Of a DNA stretch of 36,180 nucleotides, positions 17,158 through 25,456 are shown one piece after another; the first letter of the stretch is position 1; every line of letters starts with the position of its first letter. The notes beneath the pieces were generated by a model that was not told where the DNA came from, did not search any database, and saw only the letters and a program-made list of their open reading frames with translations. The stretch is from JBMYTN01 sp049604415 (GTDB taxonomy: Bacteria; Pseudomonadota; Alphaproteobacteria; Rhodospirillales; Rhodospirillaceae): assembly GCA_049604415.1 (NCBI GenBank), contig JBMYTN010000042.1, forward strand, positions 1 through 36,180, in the 5' to 3' direction. The position numbers and the translations under genes are program-made.

Positions 17158-18018
17158 ATGACGGTGACGGTTGCGGCGACGCAAATGGCGTGTTCGGCGG
17201 ATTATGAGTCCAACATGGCCACCGCAGAAGGCCTTGTCCGCGCCGCCGCTGCTGCCGGAGCCCAGATCATCCTGCTGCAAGAAGTCTTTGCCTTAAAGCA
17301 GTTCCAGTTCATGGAGATGGGGCCGGAGCAGTTCAAACTGGCCGAGCCGCTGCAAGGCGAAACCGTGCGCCGCATGAGCGCTTTGGCCAAAGACCTCTCC
17401 GTGGTGCTGCCGGTCAATCTGTTCGAACGCGCCAGCAATGCCTATTACAACACCAATGTGATCATCGACGCCGATGGCACGGTGCTGGGCCATTACCGTA
17501 AATCCCATATCCCTCTGGGTCTGCCGGGCTGCTATGAGAAGGTTTATTCCAATCCCGGCGACACCGGCTTTTTGGCCTTTGACACCGCCTATGGCCGCAT
17601 TGGCGCGGCGGTCTGCTGGGATCAGTGGTTCCCGGAAGCCGCCCGGATCATGGCGTTGAAGGGGGCCGAGATCCTGTTTTACCCCTCGGCCATCGGGTCC
17701 GACTGCCATGACCATTGGCAAACGGTGATGCGCGGCCATGCGGCGGCCAATCTGGTGCCGCTGGTCTGCTCAAACCGGGTTGGGTTGGAGCAGGGGTCTC
17801 TGGGCGAAGTCACCTATTTCGGCCAATCCTTTATTGCCGATCCCAAGGGGGCGGTGGTGGCCGGGGCCGATCAAACCTCCTCCTGTTTTATCACCCATCG
17901 TTTTGACTTGGACGAGATCCGGGAGCTCCGCGCCCATTGGGGCTTGTTCCGGGACCGCAGGCCCGATCTCTATGGGCCGCTCCTGACCATGGATGGCCAA
18001 ACGAGGCTGCCGACATGA
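17158..18018 (+). CDS. aguB: N-carbamoylputrescine amidase
   Basis: A 286-residue nitrilase-superfamily hydrolase. The catalytic triad is visible as Glu in LLQEVF, Lys in HYRKSHIP and Cys in AAVCWDQWFPEAAR; the CWDQWFPEAAR sequence is characteristic of N-carbamoylputrescine amidases (AguB/CPA). The enzyme converts N-carbamoylputrescine to putrescine, CO2 and ammonia in the agmatine route. The start at 17158 has AGGAG eight bases upstream and fits the family N-terminus; an upstream in-frame ATG at 17134 lacks this. The stop overlaps the aminotransferase start (ATGA), indicating coupled translation. No agmatine deiminase (AguA) is in the window. Confidence 0.9.
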   Translation: MTVTVAATQMACSADYESNMATAEGLVRAAAAAGAQIILLQEVFALKQFQFMEMGPEQFKLAEPLQGETVRRMSALAKDLSVVLPVNLFERASNAYYNTNVIIDADGTVLGHYRKSHIPLGLPGCYEKVYSNPGDTGFLAFDTAYGRIGAAVCWDQWFPEAARIMALKGAEILFYPSAIGSDCHDHWQTVMRGHAAANLVPLVCSNRVGLEQGSLGEVTYFGQSFIADPKGAVVAGADQTSSCFITHRFDLDEIRELRAHWGLFRDRRPDLYGPLLTMDGQTRLPT

Positions 18019-19316
18019 CCGCCCATTTGTTTCCCTTCACCGACCCGGTCCAGTTGACCCAAAGCCCGCCGATGGAAATCGTCTCCGGGGACGGGGCTCG
18101 GGTCACGGATAGGCAAGGCAAAACCTATCTGGATGCGGTCGCCGGGCTGTGGTGTGCGTCGCTGGGCTTCACGCCCGCTCGCCTGCAGCAGGCGGCCCAA
18201 GAGCAGATTGGTCGCTTGGGCTATTACCACAGCTTCATGGGCCGGACGTCTTCGCCAACCCTACAATTGGCCGAGCGTTTGGTGGCGCGGCTGCCCGACG
18301 GTCTGGAGCATGTGTTCTTCGGCACCTCCGGCTCTGAAGCGGTCGAAGCGGCGGTTAAATTCGCCCGCTATGTCCAGGCGAGCCGAGGCAAGCCGGGCAA
18401 AGTCAGGATCATTGCCCGCGAGGGCGCTTATCACGGCTCCGGCCATATCAGCGCCGCCTTGACCGGCATGGCCTATTGCCATGACGGCTTCCATCTGCCC
18501 CAAGCCGAGGTGCTGCGCACCGGGCGGGCGCATTTTTATGGCGATGGTTTGCCCGGCGAGACCGAGACGGCGTTTGTCGCCCGCCGGGCTGCGGAGCTGG
18601 AGGCCTTGATTGAGCGGGAAGGGGCGGAGACCATCTGCGCCTTCATTGGCGAGCCCCTGATGGGCTCCGGTGGCGTGTTCTTGCCGCCCGAGGGCTATTG
18701 GCCTGCGATCCAGGCGGTTTTGAAGCGCCATGATATATTGTTGATCGCCGATGAGATCATCACCGGGTTTGGCCGCACCGGGCGGTGGTTTGGCTGCGAG
18801 ACCTATGGCATCACCCCGGATCTGATGACCATGGCCAAGCAACTGACCGGCGGCATCTTTCCCCTGTCAGCCATCGCCATGACCCCGGAGATCTATGATG
18901 GGATCGCCGCCCACGCCCACAGCTTGGGCACTTTTGGTCATGGGGTGACCTATGGCGGTCATCCAGTCGGGGCCGCCGTCGCCTTGGAGACCTTGGCGAT
19001 TTACGAAGAGATGGACCTGGAGGCGCATATCGGGGCTTTGGGCGCTCATCTGAGCCATCGATTGGCGGATCTGCAGGGCTTGCCTGGCATTGGCGATATC
19101 CGCAGCATCGGCCTGATCGCCGGGATCGAATTTGCGCCCGAGGACCGACCGGCTGCGGAGCTGACCCGGGCCGTGGGGCTGGCGGCCCAGCAGCGCGGTG
19201 TTTTGTTCCGGGTCATCAACACGGTCTTGGCGATCAGCCCGCCCTATATCTGCACGACGGCGGATATTGATCAGATGGTCGATGCGATGGGCGAAAGCAT
19301 CCAAGCCTGTGTTTGA
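18015..19316 (+). CDS. Class III PLP-dependent aminotransferase (putrescine/omega-amine type)
   Basis: A 433-residue fold-type I aminotransferase of class III. Motifs seen include FGTSGSEAVEAAVKFAR (phosphate-binding region), AYHGS, ICAFIGEPLMGSGG, LLIADEIITGFGRTG (Asp for the pyridine nitrogen) and MAKQLTGGIFPLSA with the PLP-binding Lys. Coupling to the amidase gene by a four-base overlap suggests putrescine or a related diamine as amino donor, like SpuC/YgjG-type enzymes giving 4-aminobutanal. This is inference from context; beta-alanine-pyruvate or other omega-transaminases share these motifs. The overlapping ATG 18015 fits the family's N-terminus better than in-frame codons inside the amidase gene. 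Confidence 0.87.
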   Translation: MTAHLFPFTDPVQLTQSPPMEIVSGDGARVTDRQGKTYLDAVAGLWCASLGFTPARLQQAAQEQIGRLGYYHSFMGRTSSPTLQLAERLVARLPDGLEHVFFGTSGSEAVEAAVKFARYVQASRGKPGKVRIIAREGAYHGSGHISAALTGMAYCHDGFHLPQAEVLRTGRAHFYGDGLPGETETAFVARRAAELEALIEREGAETICAFIGEPLMGSGGVFLPPEGYWPAIQAVLKRHDILLIADEIITGFGRTGRWFGCETYGITPDLMTMAKQLTGGIFPLSAIAMTPEIYDGIAAHAHSLGTFGHGVTYGGHPVGAAVALETLAIYEEMDLEAHIGALGAHLSHRLADLQGLPGIGDIRSIGLIAGIEFAPEDRPAAELTRAVGLAAQQRGVLFRVINTVLAISPPYICTTADIDQMVDAMGESIQACV

Positions 19317-19332
19317 GAGTCATGCCGTTTAA

Positions 19333-21309
19333 ATGAGTGTGTTTTTATCCAACGCCCTGCAGTTTGTCTCTTGGCTACCATTTCTGGGGTTTCTGTTCGC
19401 TGCGATCATGGCCCTGGGGGATCAGGCGGCTGTCTTCTCCAAAGTCACCGGGGAAAGCGATCCCGCCAAACAAGACGGGTCAACCTTTCTGCGGGGCGTG
19501 TTTGCGCTTGCCTGCCTTGTCCTGACCGCGACCTATCTGTTTTTGTTCCTTGAAGGGTCTGCCCGGTGGGGTCCCGCTGTGATCTGGGTGGGGCTGGCGG
19601 TTTGTCTGATCCGATCCAGAGCACAGTTGCGCCGATGGATCCTGTCCCCGCTGTTTCTGATCTTTGCGGCCAGCTTTTTGCTGTTGATGCTGTTTCAGTT
19701 TCCCTTGGCCCATAATCTCACCGCAGCGACGCCCGCGAATAATTTCTATCTGGGACGGCCAATCGATTTTTATGTTCCGGTGATGTTTGCCGAGAGCCTG
19801 CGCGACGGGGTCCTGCTGGAATTCGAAGACTGGCTGGGCAGCGACCGCCCGCCTTTGATGTCGGGCTTTATCCTGGTTCTGACGCCGCTATGGATGGAGG
19901 TTGCGGAGGCCTATTTGTTTGTCGGCACGGCGCTCCAGCTGTTGATCTTGCCGGTGATGCTGGCCTGTGTGCTGCTGGGAACGGATGGCACCAAGAAGGC
20001 TTGGCCCGTTCTGCTGATCCTGTTGCTCTGTGTGGCGTTCAGCCCGCTGTTTTTGCACAATATTTCTTATCTCTGGCCGAAAATTCTCGCCGCTCTGTTT
20101 TGTCTGATGGCGGTTTTCGGTCTGTTCCGAGGCTCGACCTTGTCTCCGGTTGGGGCGGTTGCCATTGGGACCCAGTTCGCATTGGGCTTCCTGACCCATG
20201 GCGGCAGTGCGTTTCTGATCATCGCTGCGGCCATCACCTTTGTGCTGCTCAACAGGGATTGGCGCTCTTGGCGCGCCGGGGCGATGATGGCATTGAGCTT
20301 TGTGGTGGTGAGCCTGCCGTGGTCAGCCTATAAGGCCTTCATCCAGCCGCCTGGGGATCGCTTGCTGAAATGGCATCTCCTCGGGCAGATCGAGGTTACG
20401 CCGCTCAGCTTTGCGGACTTGGCCGCCCAAACCTATCAGGGCTTTGGCTGGACCGACCTGTGGGCTCGACTGCTTTATTCCATCGACCGGCAAATTGTTG
20501 CGCCTTATGCCAATCTGTTCGCCTTTGAGGGGGCAGGATCCCTCACGGCGCTGGCCGAAGGGTTCGTTGTCGCCAGCTATTATCAGACCGCTTTGAGCAT
20601 GGGGCTCCTAACGCTGCCCGCACTGCTCGGTGTCTGTGTGCTGGCCAGGAAGCGGACACTCTGGACCCTGCTTCTGCTTTGGGCGGTGGCGCTTTTGGTC
20701 TGGTTTGGTCTGCCGTTTCATGGGGCGCGGGGCGTGCATGAGGGCAGCTATGTCTTGCAGTTGCTGCCCTGGGGGATCCTGTTGCTTGGCCTCCCAGTCC
20801 TCAAGGCATCGAGGGTCCGTTTCGTTCTTGTCGGCCTGCTGGTGGCTCAGACGCTGGGGCAAATGGGATTGTTCTGGCATGCCCGGGCCTCCGTGGCCTT
20901 GCCCCATCCCTTCGGTGTCCAGGACTATATGCCGGTAACCTTCGAGGCCCCTCAGATCGCTGTCTTAGCCAGCATGGGCGGGCGAGACTATTACGACAGC
21001 AGCTTGCCCGATGCCCTTGTGGTCGGGTCCTATGTCACCGGGGATCACGATATGGGCCGGATCCTGTTGGAGGGCTATTGGGGGCTGCGTCTGCCCTATC
21101 GCTCCGGTCCGGATGAAACGGCGCTGTCCTATGTGATCGCCTCCGAGGAGGGGATGGAGACCGGTGCTCTGCCCCCCTGTGTGGATTGGTGTGTCTTGGA
21201 GTTTTTCTCCCATGACTTGCCGGATGAGTTCACTTTGGAGCTGCGCGATGAGGGCGATCAATTGGGGCAATGGGTGGCGGTGATGGTCGAGGATCCGGAT
21301 CGAAATTGA
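19333..21309 (+). CDS. Polytopic membrane protein, GT-C glycosyltransferase-like
   Basis: This 658-residue protein has about 12-13 hydrophobic helices in its first ~540 residues, then a ~115-residue soluble tail with three cysteines near residue 620. A loop after the fourth helix, with NFYLGRPIDFYVP, FEDWLGSDRPPLMSG, resembles the first extracytoplasmic loop of GT-C glycosyltransferases, where an acidic residue binds a lipid-linked sugar. Large loops between helices in the middle fit that fold. I do not recognise a specific family. It follows the aminotransferase by 16 bases, so it may share the transcript, although a polyamine role is not apparent. It could alternatively be an O-antigen/oligosaccharide-type membrane protein. 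Confidence 0.6.
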   Translation: MSVFLSNALQFVSWLPFLGFLFAAIMALGDQAAVFSKVTGESDPAKQDGSTFLRGVFALACLVLTATYLFLFLEGSARWGPAVIWVGLAVCLIRSRAQLRRWILSPLFLIFAASFLLLMLFQFPLAHNLTAATPANNFYLGRPIDFYVPVMFAESLRDGVLLEFEDWLGSDRPPLMSGFILVLTPLWMEVAEAYLFVGTALQLLILPVMLACVLLGTDGTKKAWPVLLILLLCVAFSPLFLHNISYLWPKILAALFCLMAVFGLFRGSTLSPVGAVAIGTQFALGFLTHGGSAFLIIAAAITFVLLNRDWRSWRAGAMMALSFVVVSLPWSAYKAFIQPPGDRLLKWHLLGQIEVTPLSFADLAAQTYQGFGWTDLWARLLYSIDRQIVAPYANLFAFEGAGSLTALAEGFVVASYYQTALSMGLLTLPALLGVCVLARKRTLWTLLLLWAVALLVWFGLPFHGARGVHEGSYVLQLLPWGILLLGLPVLKASRVRFVLVGLLVAQTLGQMGLFWHARASVALPHPFGVQDYMPVTFEAPQIAVLASMGGRDYYDSSLPDALVVGSYVTGDHDMGRILLEGYWGLRLPYRSGPDETALSYVIASEEGMETGALPPCVDWCVLEFFSHDLPDEFTLELRDEGDQLGQWVAVMVEDPDRN

Positions 21310-21348
21310 CCAAAACCGCCCTTGAGGAAATGGAGCGCCCATAAAGAT

Positions 21349-21379
21349 TGTTGACAGTTATCAGTGGGGGATGGATCAT
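21349..21379 (+). promoter_or_regulatory. Promoter of the GntR regulator gene with shared operator box
   Basis: A consensus -35 TTGACA (21351-21356) stands 17 bases before GATCAT (21374-21379, four of six -10 matches). The -35 lies within the box TGTTGACAGTTATCAG (21349-21364), repeated with two changes at the tctC promoter. FadR-type GntR proteins bind GT-n-AC type dyads, so autoregulation is likely. Confidence 0.55.
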
Positions 21380-21464
21380 TTTGCTGGTTTTCAGGTTCCA
21401 TCCCGCACTTTTAGACCTAACTAAGAGTGTTGCTTGTTTCACGCATTGAGTGACTGTCAGATCC

Positions 21465-22142
21465 ATGGACACATCTGCCCAAACCGCCATCGACAAAATC
21501 GGCCATCGTCGGTCGCAAACCCTGAACTCGATTGTCCGGGAAGCCATCGAACAGATGATTGTTTCTGGGGAACTCAGCTCCGGCGAACGGATCAATGAAA
21601 GTGGTCTGGCGGCGAAGCTCGAAGTCAGCCGCGGCCCGGTGCGCGAGGCCTGTCGTGGTTTGGAGCAAGCAGGGCTGTTGGTCAGCGAGGTCAATCACGG
21701 CGTCTATGTGCGCAAGATGACCTTGGAAGAGGCCCGCGATCTCTATGAGGTGCGGGGGGCTTTGTCCGGTCTTGTCGGGCGATTGATTGTTCAAAAAGCC
21801 AAGCAAAAACAGGTCAATGAGCTGACCGATCTAGTCGACAAAATGGATAAAGTCGCCGAAGATCAGGATTTTCAGGCCTATTACCAGCTCAACATTCAAT
21901 TCCACGACGCCTTGGTCCAGGCCGCCGACAACCCGGCTTTGGAAAAGACCTATCATTGGATCATCAAGCAACTGCATCTGTTCCGGCGCATGGGGCTGGT
22001 GCAGAAAGGCAATATGAAAATCTCCAATGCGGAACACCGGGCGATTGTCGATGCCATCACCGCCCGGGATGAAAATGCCGCCGAAACCGCCATGCGCCAG
22101 CATGTCAGCGGCGGTTGGGCGCGGATGTCCGCCAGCGTGTAA
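21465..22142 (+). CDS. FadR-subfamily GntR transcriptional regulator (FCD domain)
   Basis: A 225-residue regulator. The N-terminal winged helix-turn-helix (~25-85) shows LNSIVREAIEQMIVSGELSSGE and LAAKLEVSRGPVREACRGLEQAGLL, the GntR signature. The C-terminal FCD domain (~95-215) is all helical, with likely metal or ligand ligands in YQLNIQFHDAL (Asp/His), and a later AEHRAIVDAI with His. FCD regulators usually respond to small carboxylic acids, which fits the transporter and enzyme genes downstream. ATG 21465 is chosen; GTG 21450 is an alternative. It is probably a repressor of itself and the tct operon through the shared box at 21349 and 22215. Confidence 0.87.
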   Translation: MDTSAQTAIDKIGHRRSQTLNSIVREAIEQMIVSGELSSGERINESGLAAKLEVSRGPVREACRGLEQAGLLVSEVNHGVYVRKMTLEEARDLYEVRGALSGLVGRLIVQKAKQKQVNELTDLVDKMDKVAEDQDFQAYYQLNIQFHDALVQAADNPALEKTYHWIIKQLHLFRRMGLVQKGNMKISNAEHRAIVDAITARDENAAETAMRQHVSGGWARMSASV

Positions 22143-22211
22143 TCCTTAAAACGTTCCGGCTCGATATCCCCTCTCTGGGGCTCTTAGTCGTGGGAAATTT
22201 TGAAAATAGAA

Positions 22212-22245
22212 AACTGTTGACAGTTTACAGAATTCCGCAGATGAT
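22212..22245 (+). promoter_or_regulatory. Promoter of the tct operon with shared palindromic operator
   Basis: AACTGTTGACAGTT (22212-22225) is a perfect inverted repeat with two central bases. It contains the -35 TTGACA (22217-22222), and GATGAT (22240-22245) follows after 17 bases. The 16-base box TGTTGACAGTTTACAG at 22215-22230 matches the one upstream of the regulator gene in 14 of 16 positions and in the same promoter position. Binding by the local GntR regulator would block RNA polymerase directly. Confidence 0.6.
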
Positions 22246-22301
22246 CGATCAACCTTTCAACAAGGCCACAACCAAAAAAACCGACTGACCGGGAGGACAT
22301 T

Positions 22302-23261
22302 ATGAAGAAACTATTGGGCTGCAGCGTTGCGGCGGCTGTCTTGGCCTTTGCGGCTGGACCCCTGCAGGCACAGGACGCGTTCCCCTCGCAACCGATTGAG
22401 GTCGTAACCCATGCATCCGCAGGCGGGGGCACCGACACCACGGCACGCACCATGCTGATCCGGGCGCGGAAATCCTTGAACGCCGATGCCTTTGTCCAAA
22501 TCAAAAAAGGCGGAGGCGGGGCGGTTGCCATGAGCTATGCCAATGGCAAGGCACCCGACGGCCACACGGTGATGGCCATCACCCCGACCCATTTGATCAC
22601 CATGGCCCGAGGCCGGGCTCCCATCGGCATTGATGATGTCCGGGGTGTGGTGCGCTCGACCGATGATCCGATCATCGTCGTGGCGCAAAAGTCGACCGGC
22701 TTTGAAACCATCCAGGATCTGATCGACGCATCCCAGGAAAAATCCGTCAAATATGGCGGCACCCAAGCCGGAGGCATCGACCATATCGCCGCCATGACCT
22801 TTGCCAGCGTGTCCGGGGCCAAGATCGGCTATGTGCCCTTCGATGGCGGTGGGGCGATGATCACCAATCTGATGGGCGGCAATATTCAGGCTGCCGGGCT
22901 GAATTATGGCGAGGCCGTTGATGGCATCGAAGCTGGGGAATTCGTCCCGTTGGCGGTGATGTCGAAAAAGCGTCTTGGTGCCTTGCCGGACACGCCGACC
23001 ATGGAAGAAGCCGGTTTTGAAGGCGTGAACTTTTCCACCGTGCGCGGTGTGATCGTCTTGAAAGACGTCCCCGATGACCGGGTGAAGATCCTGGAAGAGG
23101 GCCTGCTGAAATCCATGAACCATGGCACCTATCAGGCCTATCTCTCTGGCATTGGTTTGGACAATTCCAGCATCGCCGGGTCCGAGGAATGGGATGCCCA
23201 GATCCGTGAAATGTACGCCAATATCGACAAGACCCTGACCGACCTTGGCCTGAAAAAGTAA
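22302..23261 (+). CDS. Tripartite tricarboxylate transporter substrate-binding protein, TctC type
   Basis: A 319-residue periplasmic receptor of the TTT family (Bug/TctC). A signal peptide (~1-24, KKLLGC start, cleaved after LQAQ or similar) precedes the mature protein, which begins with PSQPIEVVTHASAGGGTDTTAR. This is the typical first ligand-binding loop of the family. Later features such as VKYGGTQAGGIDHIA and FDGGGAMITNLMGG fit the second loop. It delivers a carboxylate or related solute to the TctAB membrane proteins encoded next. A good GGGAGG site precedes ATG 22302. The exact ligand cannot be read; the MmgE/PrpD enzyme nearby suggests a di- or tricarboxylate. Confidence 0.9.
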   Translation: MKKLLGCSVAAAVLAFAAGPLQAQDAFPSQPIEVVTHASAGGGTDTTARTMLIRARKSLNADAFVQIKKGGGGAVAMSYANGKAPDGHTVMAITPTHLITMARGRAPIGIDDVRGVVRSTDDPIIVVAQKSTGFETIQDLIDASQEKSVKYGGTQAGGIDHIAAMTFASVSGAKIGYVPFDGGGAMITNLMGGNIQAAGLNYGEAVDGIEAGEFVPLAVMSKKRLGALPDTPTMEEAGFEGVNFSTVRGVIVLKDVPDDRVKILEEGLLKSMNHGTYQAYLSGIGLDNSSIAGSEEWDAQIREMYANIDKTLTDLGLKK

Positions 23262-23302
23262 TCCCCACCGAGTCAGAACTACACACCTTAGCTCCCCACA
23301 CC

Positions 23303-23336
23303 CTCCGTCGAAACCGCGCCGTTGGTTTCGACGGAG
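23303..23336. repeat. Strong hairpin between tctC and tctB
   Basis: CTCCGTCGAAACC (23303-23315) and GGTTTCGACGGAG (23324-23336) form a perfect 13-base-pair stem with an eight-base loop. No T-run follows, so it is not a classical intrinsic terminator. In a transcript it would protect the upstream tctC message from 3' exonucleases or slow polymerase, giving more binding protein than membrane subunits, a known pattern in binding-protein transport operons. It starts ~40 bases after the tctC stop. Confidence 0.7.
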
Positions 23337-23460
23337 TCGGGATCTTGCGGCCCGGTGATGGCCTTATAGGCCTCAGATCATGGCCGCTTCGCAGGGGTGA
23401 GTCGCTTTAGACCGTCGGCCTGCCCGCACTGAAAAACAAAAAGACAATTGGGAGGTTCGG

Positions 23461-23922
23461 ATGACCTTGCCCCGGGATGTGATGCCCGGCGGGATCATTC
23501 TCGCCATCTGTGCCTGGCTCTATTACGAGACCACACAGTTTGAGTCCGACCCCTTGGGCATGGCCCAGGGGATGCCCGCAACGCATATGCCGCAATTGGT
23601 GATCACCTGCATTGCCGTTTTGACCATCTTGATGATGGTCCAGGGCGTGATCTCCAAGCTGACCGACAGCTTCGATGCCCCGCCTTGGAAAATGTGGGCC
23701 ACGGCCGCCATTCTCGGCACCGCTGCGATCCTGTTTGTGCCGGTCGGCGTGCCCCTGGTGTTTTTCAGCGTCTGCATTGCCTTGCCGCTGTTGTGGGGCG
23801 CGCGGAACTACGCCGTTGTCGGGCTGTTCGCCGTTTCCCTGCCCATCGCAATTTACCTGGTGTTCCAGGGCCTGCTCGGACTGCGCTTGCCGCTGGGTCC
23901 GCTCGGCTTCATGGCGATATAG
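23461..23922 (+). CDS. Tripartite tricarboxylate transporter small membrane subunit, TctB type
   Basis: A 153-residue protein with four hydrophobic segments (about 10-25, 45-60, 77-105, 117-140), matching the TctB family in size and layout. It pairs with the large TctA subunit to form the ion-driven permease of the TTT system in the inner membrane. GGGAGG precedes ATG 23461. The gene lies 12 bases upstream of tctA. Members of this subunit are poorly conserved, so the call rests on size, topology and position between TctC- and TctA-type genes. Confidence 0.85.
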   Translation: MTLPRDVMPGGIILAICAWLYYETTQFESDPLGMAQGMPATHMPQLVITCIAVLTILMMVQGVISKLTDSFDAPPWKMWATAAILGTAAILFVPVGVPLVFFSVCIALPLLWGARNYAVVGLFAVSLPIAIYLVFQGLLGLRLPLGPLGFMAI

Positions 23923-23934
23923 GAGGATTGCACA

Positions 23935-25446
23935 ATGGACGTCATTCTCGGCGGGCTGTTTGAAATCCTGCAGCCGACAACCCTGCTTCTGATCATGACC
24001 GGCACCATTGTCGGGGTTCTGGTCGGGGCGCTTCCGGGGCTTTCCAGCTCCATGGCGGTAGCACTGCTGCTGCCCTTCACCATTTACCTCGATCCGATCC
24101 CGGCCATTGCCATGCTGGCGGCACTCTATTGCGCGGGGACCTTTGGCGGATCGATCACGGCGATCCTGATCAATGCGCCCGGTGCGCCGCCCGCAGCGGC
24201 CACGGCTTTTGACGGCTACCCCTTGGCCAAGAATGGTCAAGCTGGACGGGCGCTCGGCATGGCGGCGGCGGCCAGTGTGTGCGGCGGCATTTTCAGCCTG
24301 TTTGTGCTGATCCTGGCCGCCCCTCTGTTGGCCAATATCGCCTATCAATTCGGTCCGCCGGAATATTTCGCCCTGACGGTGTTTGGCCTGTCCATGTTGG
24401 CCTCGATCAGCGGCAAATCGGCGGTGAAGAATTTGATCGGCGGGGCGTTCGGCGTGCTGTTGGCCACCGTCGGGGTCGATCTGACCACCGGGGTGGAGCG
24501 CTTCACCTTCGGTGTGCCGGAGCTTTACGAGGGCATCAGCTTTATCCCGGTCTTGATCGGCCTGTTCGCCATGGCCGAACTGCTCAATCAGGCGGGGCAG
24601 GGCGATGCCAAATTGGAACGCTTCGCCATCTCCGCCCTGAAACTGCCTTCAAAGGACGATTTCAAGCGGGTTTGGCGAACCATTCTGCGCTCCTCGGGCA
24701 TTGGCACCTTTGTCGGCATTCTCCCTGCCGAGGGCGCCACCGTTGCGGCCATGATGGGCTATAACGAAGCCAAGCGGTTTTCCAAGCATAAGGAAAACTT
24801 CGGCAAGGGCGAGATCGAAGGCGTTGCCGGTCCGGAAGCGGCCAATAATGCGGCGACCGGGGGCTCTATGGTGCCGACCTTGGCCTTGGGCATTCCCGGA
24901 TCCGCCACAGCGGCGGTCATTCTGGGGGGCTTGCAGATCCATGGTTTGCGTCCCGGACCCTATCTGTTCGAAAGCCAGCCCAATCTGCTCTACGCCATCT
25001 TCTTTTCCATGCTGTTGGCCAATCTGGTGTTCCTGGTCTTCGGTTTGGCAGGGGCGAAATATTTCTCCCGCATCTCCCTGATCCCGCGCCAGTTCCTTTG
25101 GCCGACCGTGTTCTGCCTCTGTGTGGTTGGAGCCTATGGCGTCGGGCAAACCCTGAATGATGTTTACATCATGCTGATTGCCGGGATTGTCGGGTATTTC
25201 CTGAACCGGGCGGGCTTTTCTCCGGCCCCGATCATCATGGGCTTGGTGCTGGGCCATTTGGTCGAAAACTCCCTGGCGCAGTCCATGATCTTGTTTGATC
25301 AGGACACCACCCAGTTCCTGACCCGTCCCATCGCCCTGGCCTTCTTCGCCTTGGCCATCCTGAGCATGTTCTCTTCTCCGCTGAGCCGGTTTGTGTCCTC
25401 GCTCCGCGCCGAGAAGGTCGACAAGCTCTCCCATGGGCCGGAATAG
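23935..25446 (+). CDS. Tripartite tricarboxylate transporter large membrane subunit, TctA type
   Basis: A 503-residue permease of the TctA family with about 11-12 membrane helices. The conserved VGVLVGALPGLSSSMAVALLLPFT motif lies near residue 25-48, and its internal-repeat counterpart appears around GTFVGILPAEGATVAAMMGY. ITAILINAPGAPPAAATAFDGYP and PTLALGIPGSATAAVILGGL are also typical. It forms the transport pathway for the solute delivered by the TctC-type protein. AGGAGG precedes the ATG at a good distance. The next gene begins 10 bases after the stop. Confidence 0.92.
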   Translation: MDVILGGLFEILQPTTLLLIMTGTIVGVLVGALPGLSSSMAVALLLPFTIYLDPIPAIAMLAALYCAGTFGGSITAILINAPGAPPAAATAFDGYPLAKNGQAGRALGMAAAASVCGGIFSLFVLILAAPLLANIAYQFGPPEYFALTVFGLSMLASISGKSAVKNLIGGAFGVLLATVGVDLTTGVERFTFGVPELYEGISFIPVLIGLFAMAELLNQAGQGDAKLERFAISALKLPSKDDFKRVWRTILRSSGIGTFVGILPAEGATVAAMMGYNEAKRFSKHKENFGKGEIEGVAGPEAANNAATGGSMVPTLALGIPGSATAAVILGGLQIHGLRPGPYLFESQPNLLYAIFFSMLLANLVFLVFGLAGAKYFSRISLIPRQFLWPTVFCLCVVGAYGVGQTLNDVYIMLIAGIVGYFLNRAGFSPAPIIMGLVLGHLVENSLAQSMILFDQDTTQFLTRPIALAFFALAILSMFSSPLSRFVSSLRAEKVDKLSHGPE

Positions 25447-25456
25447 GGACCGCCAG

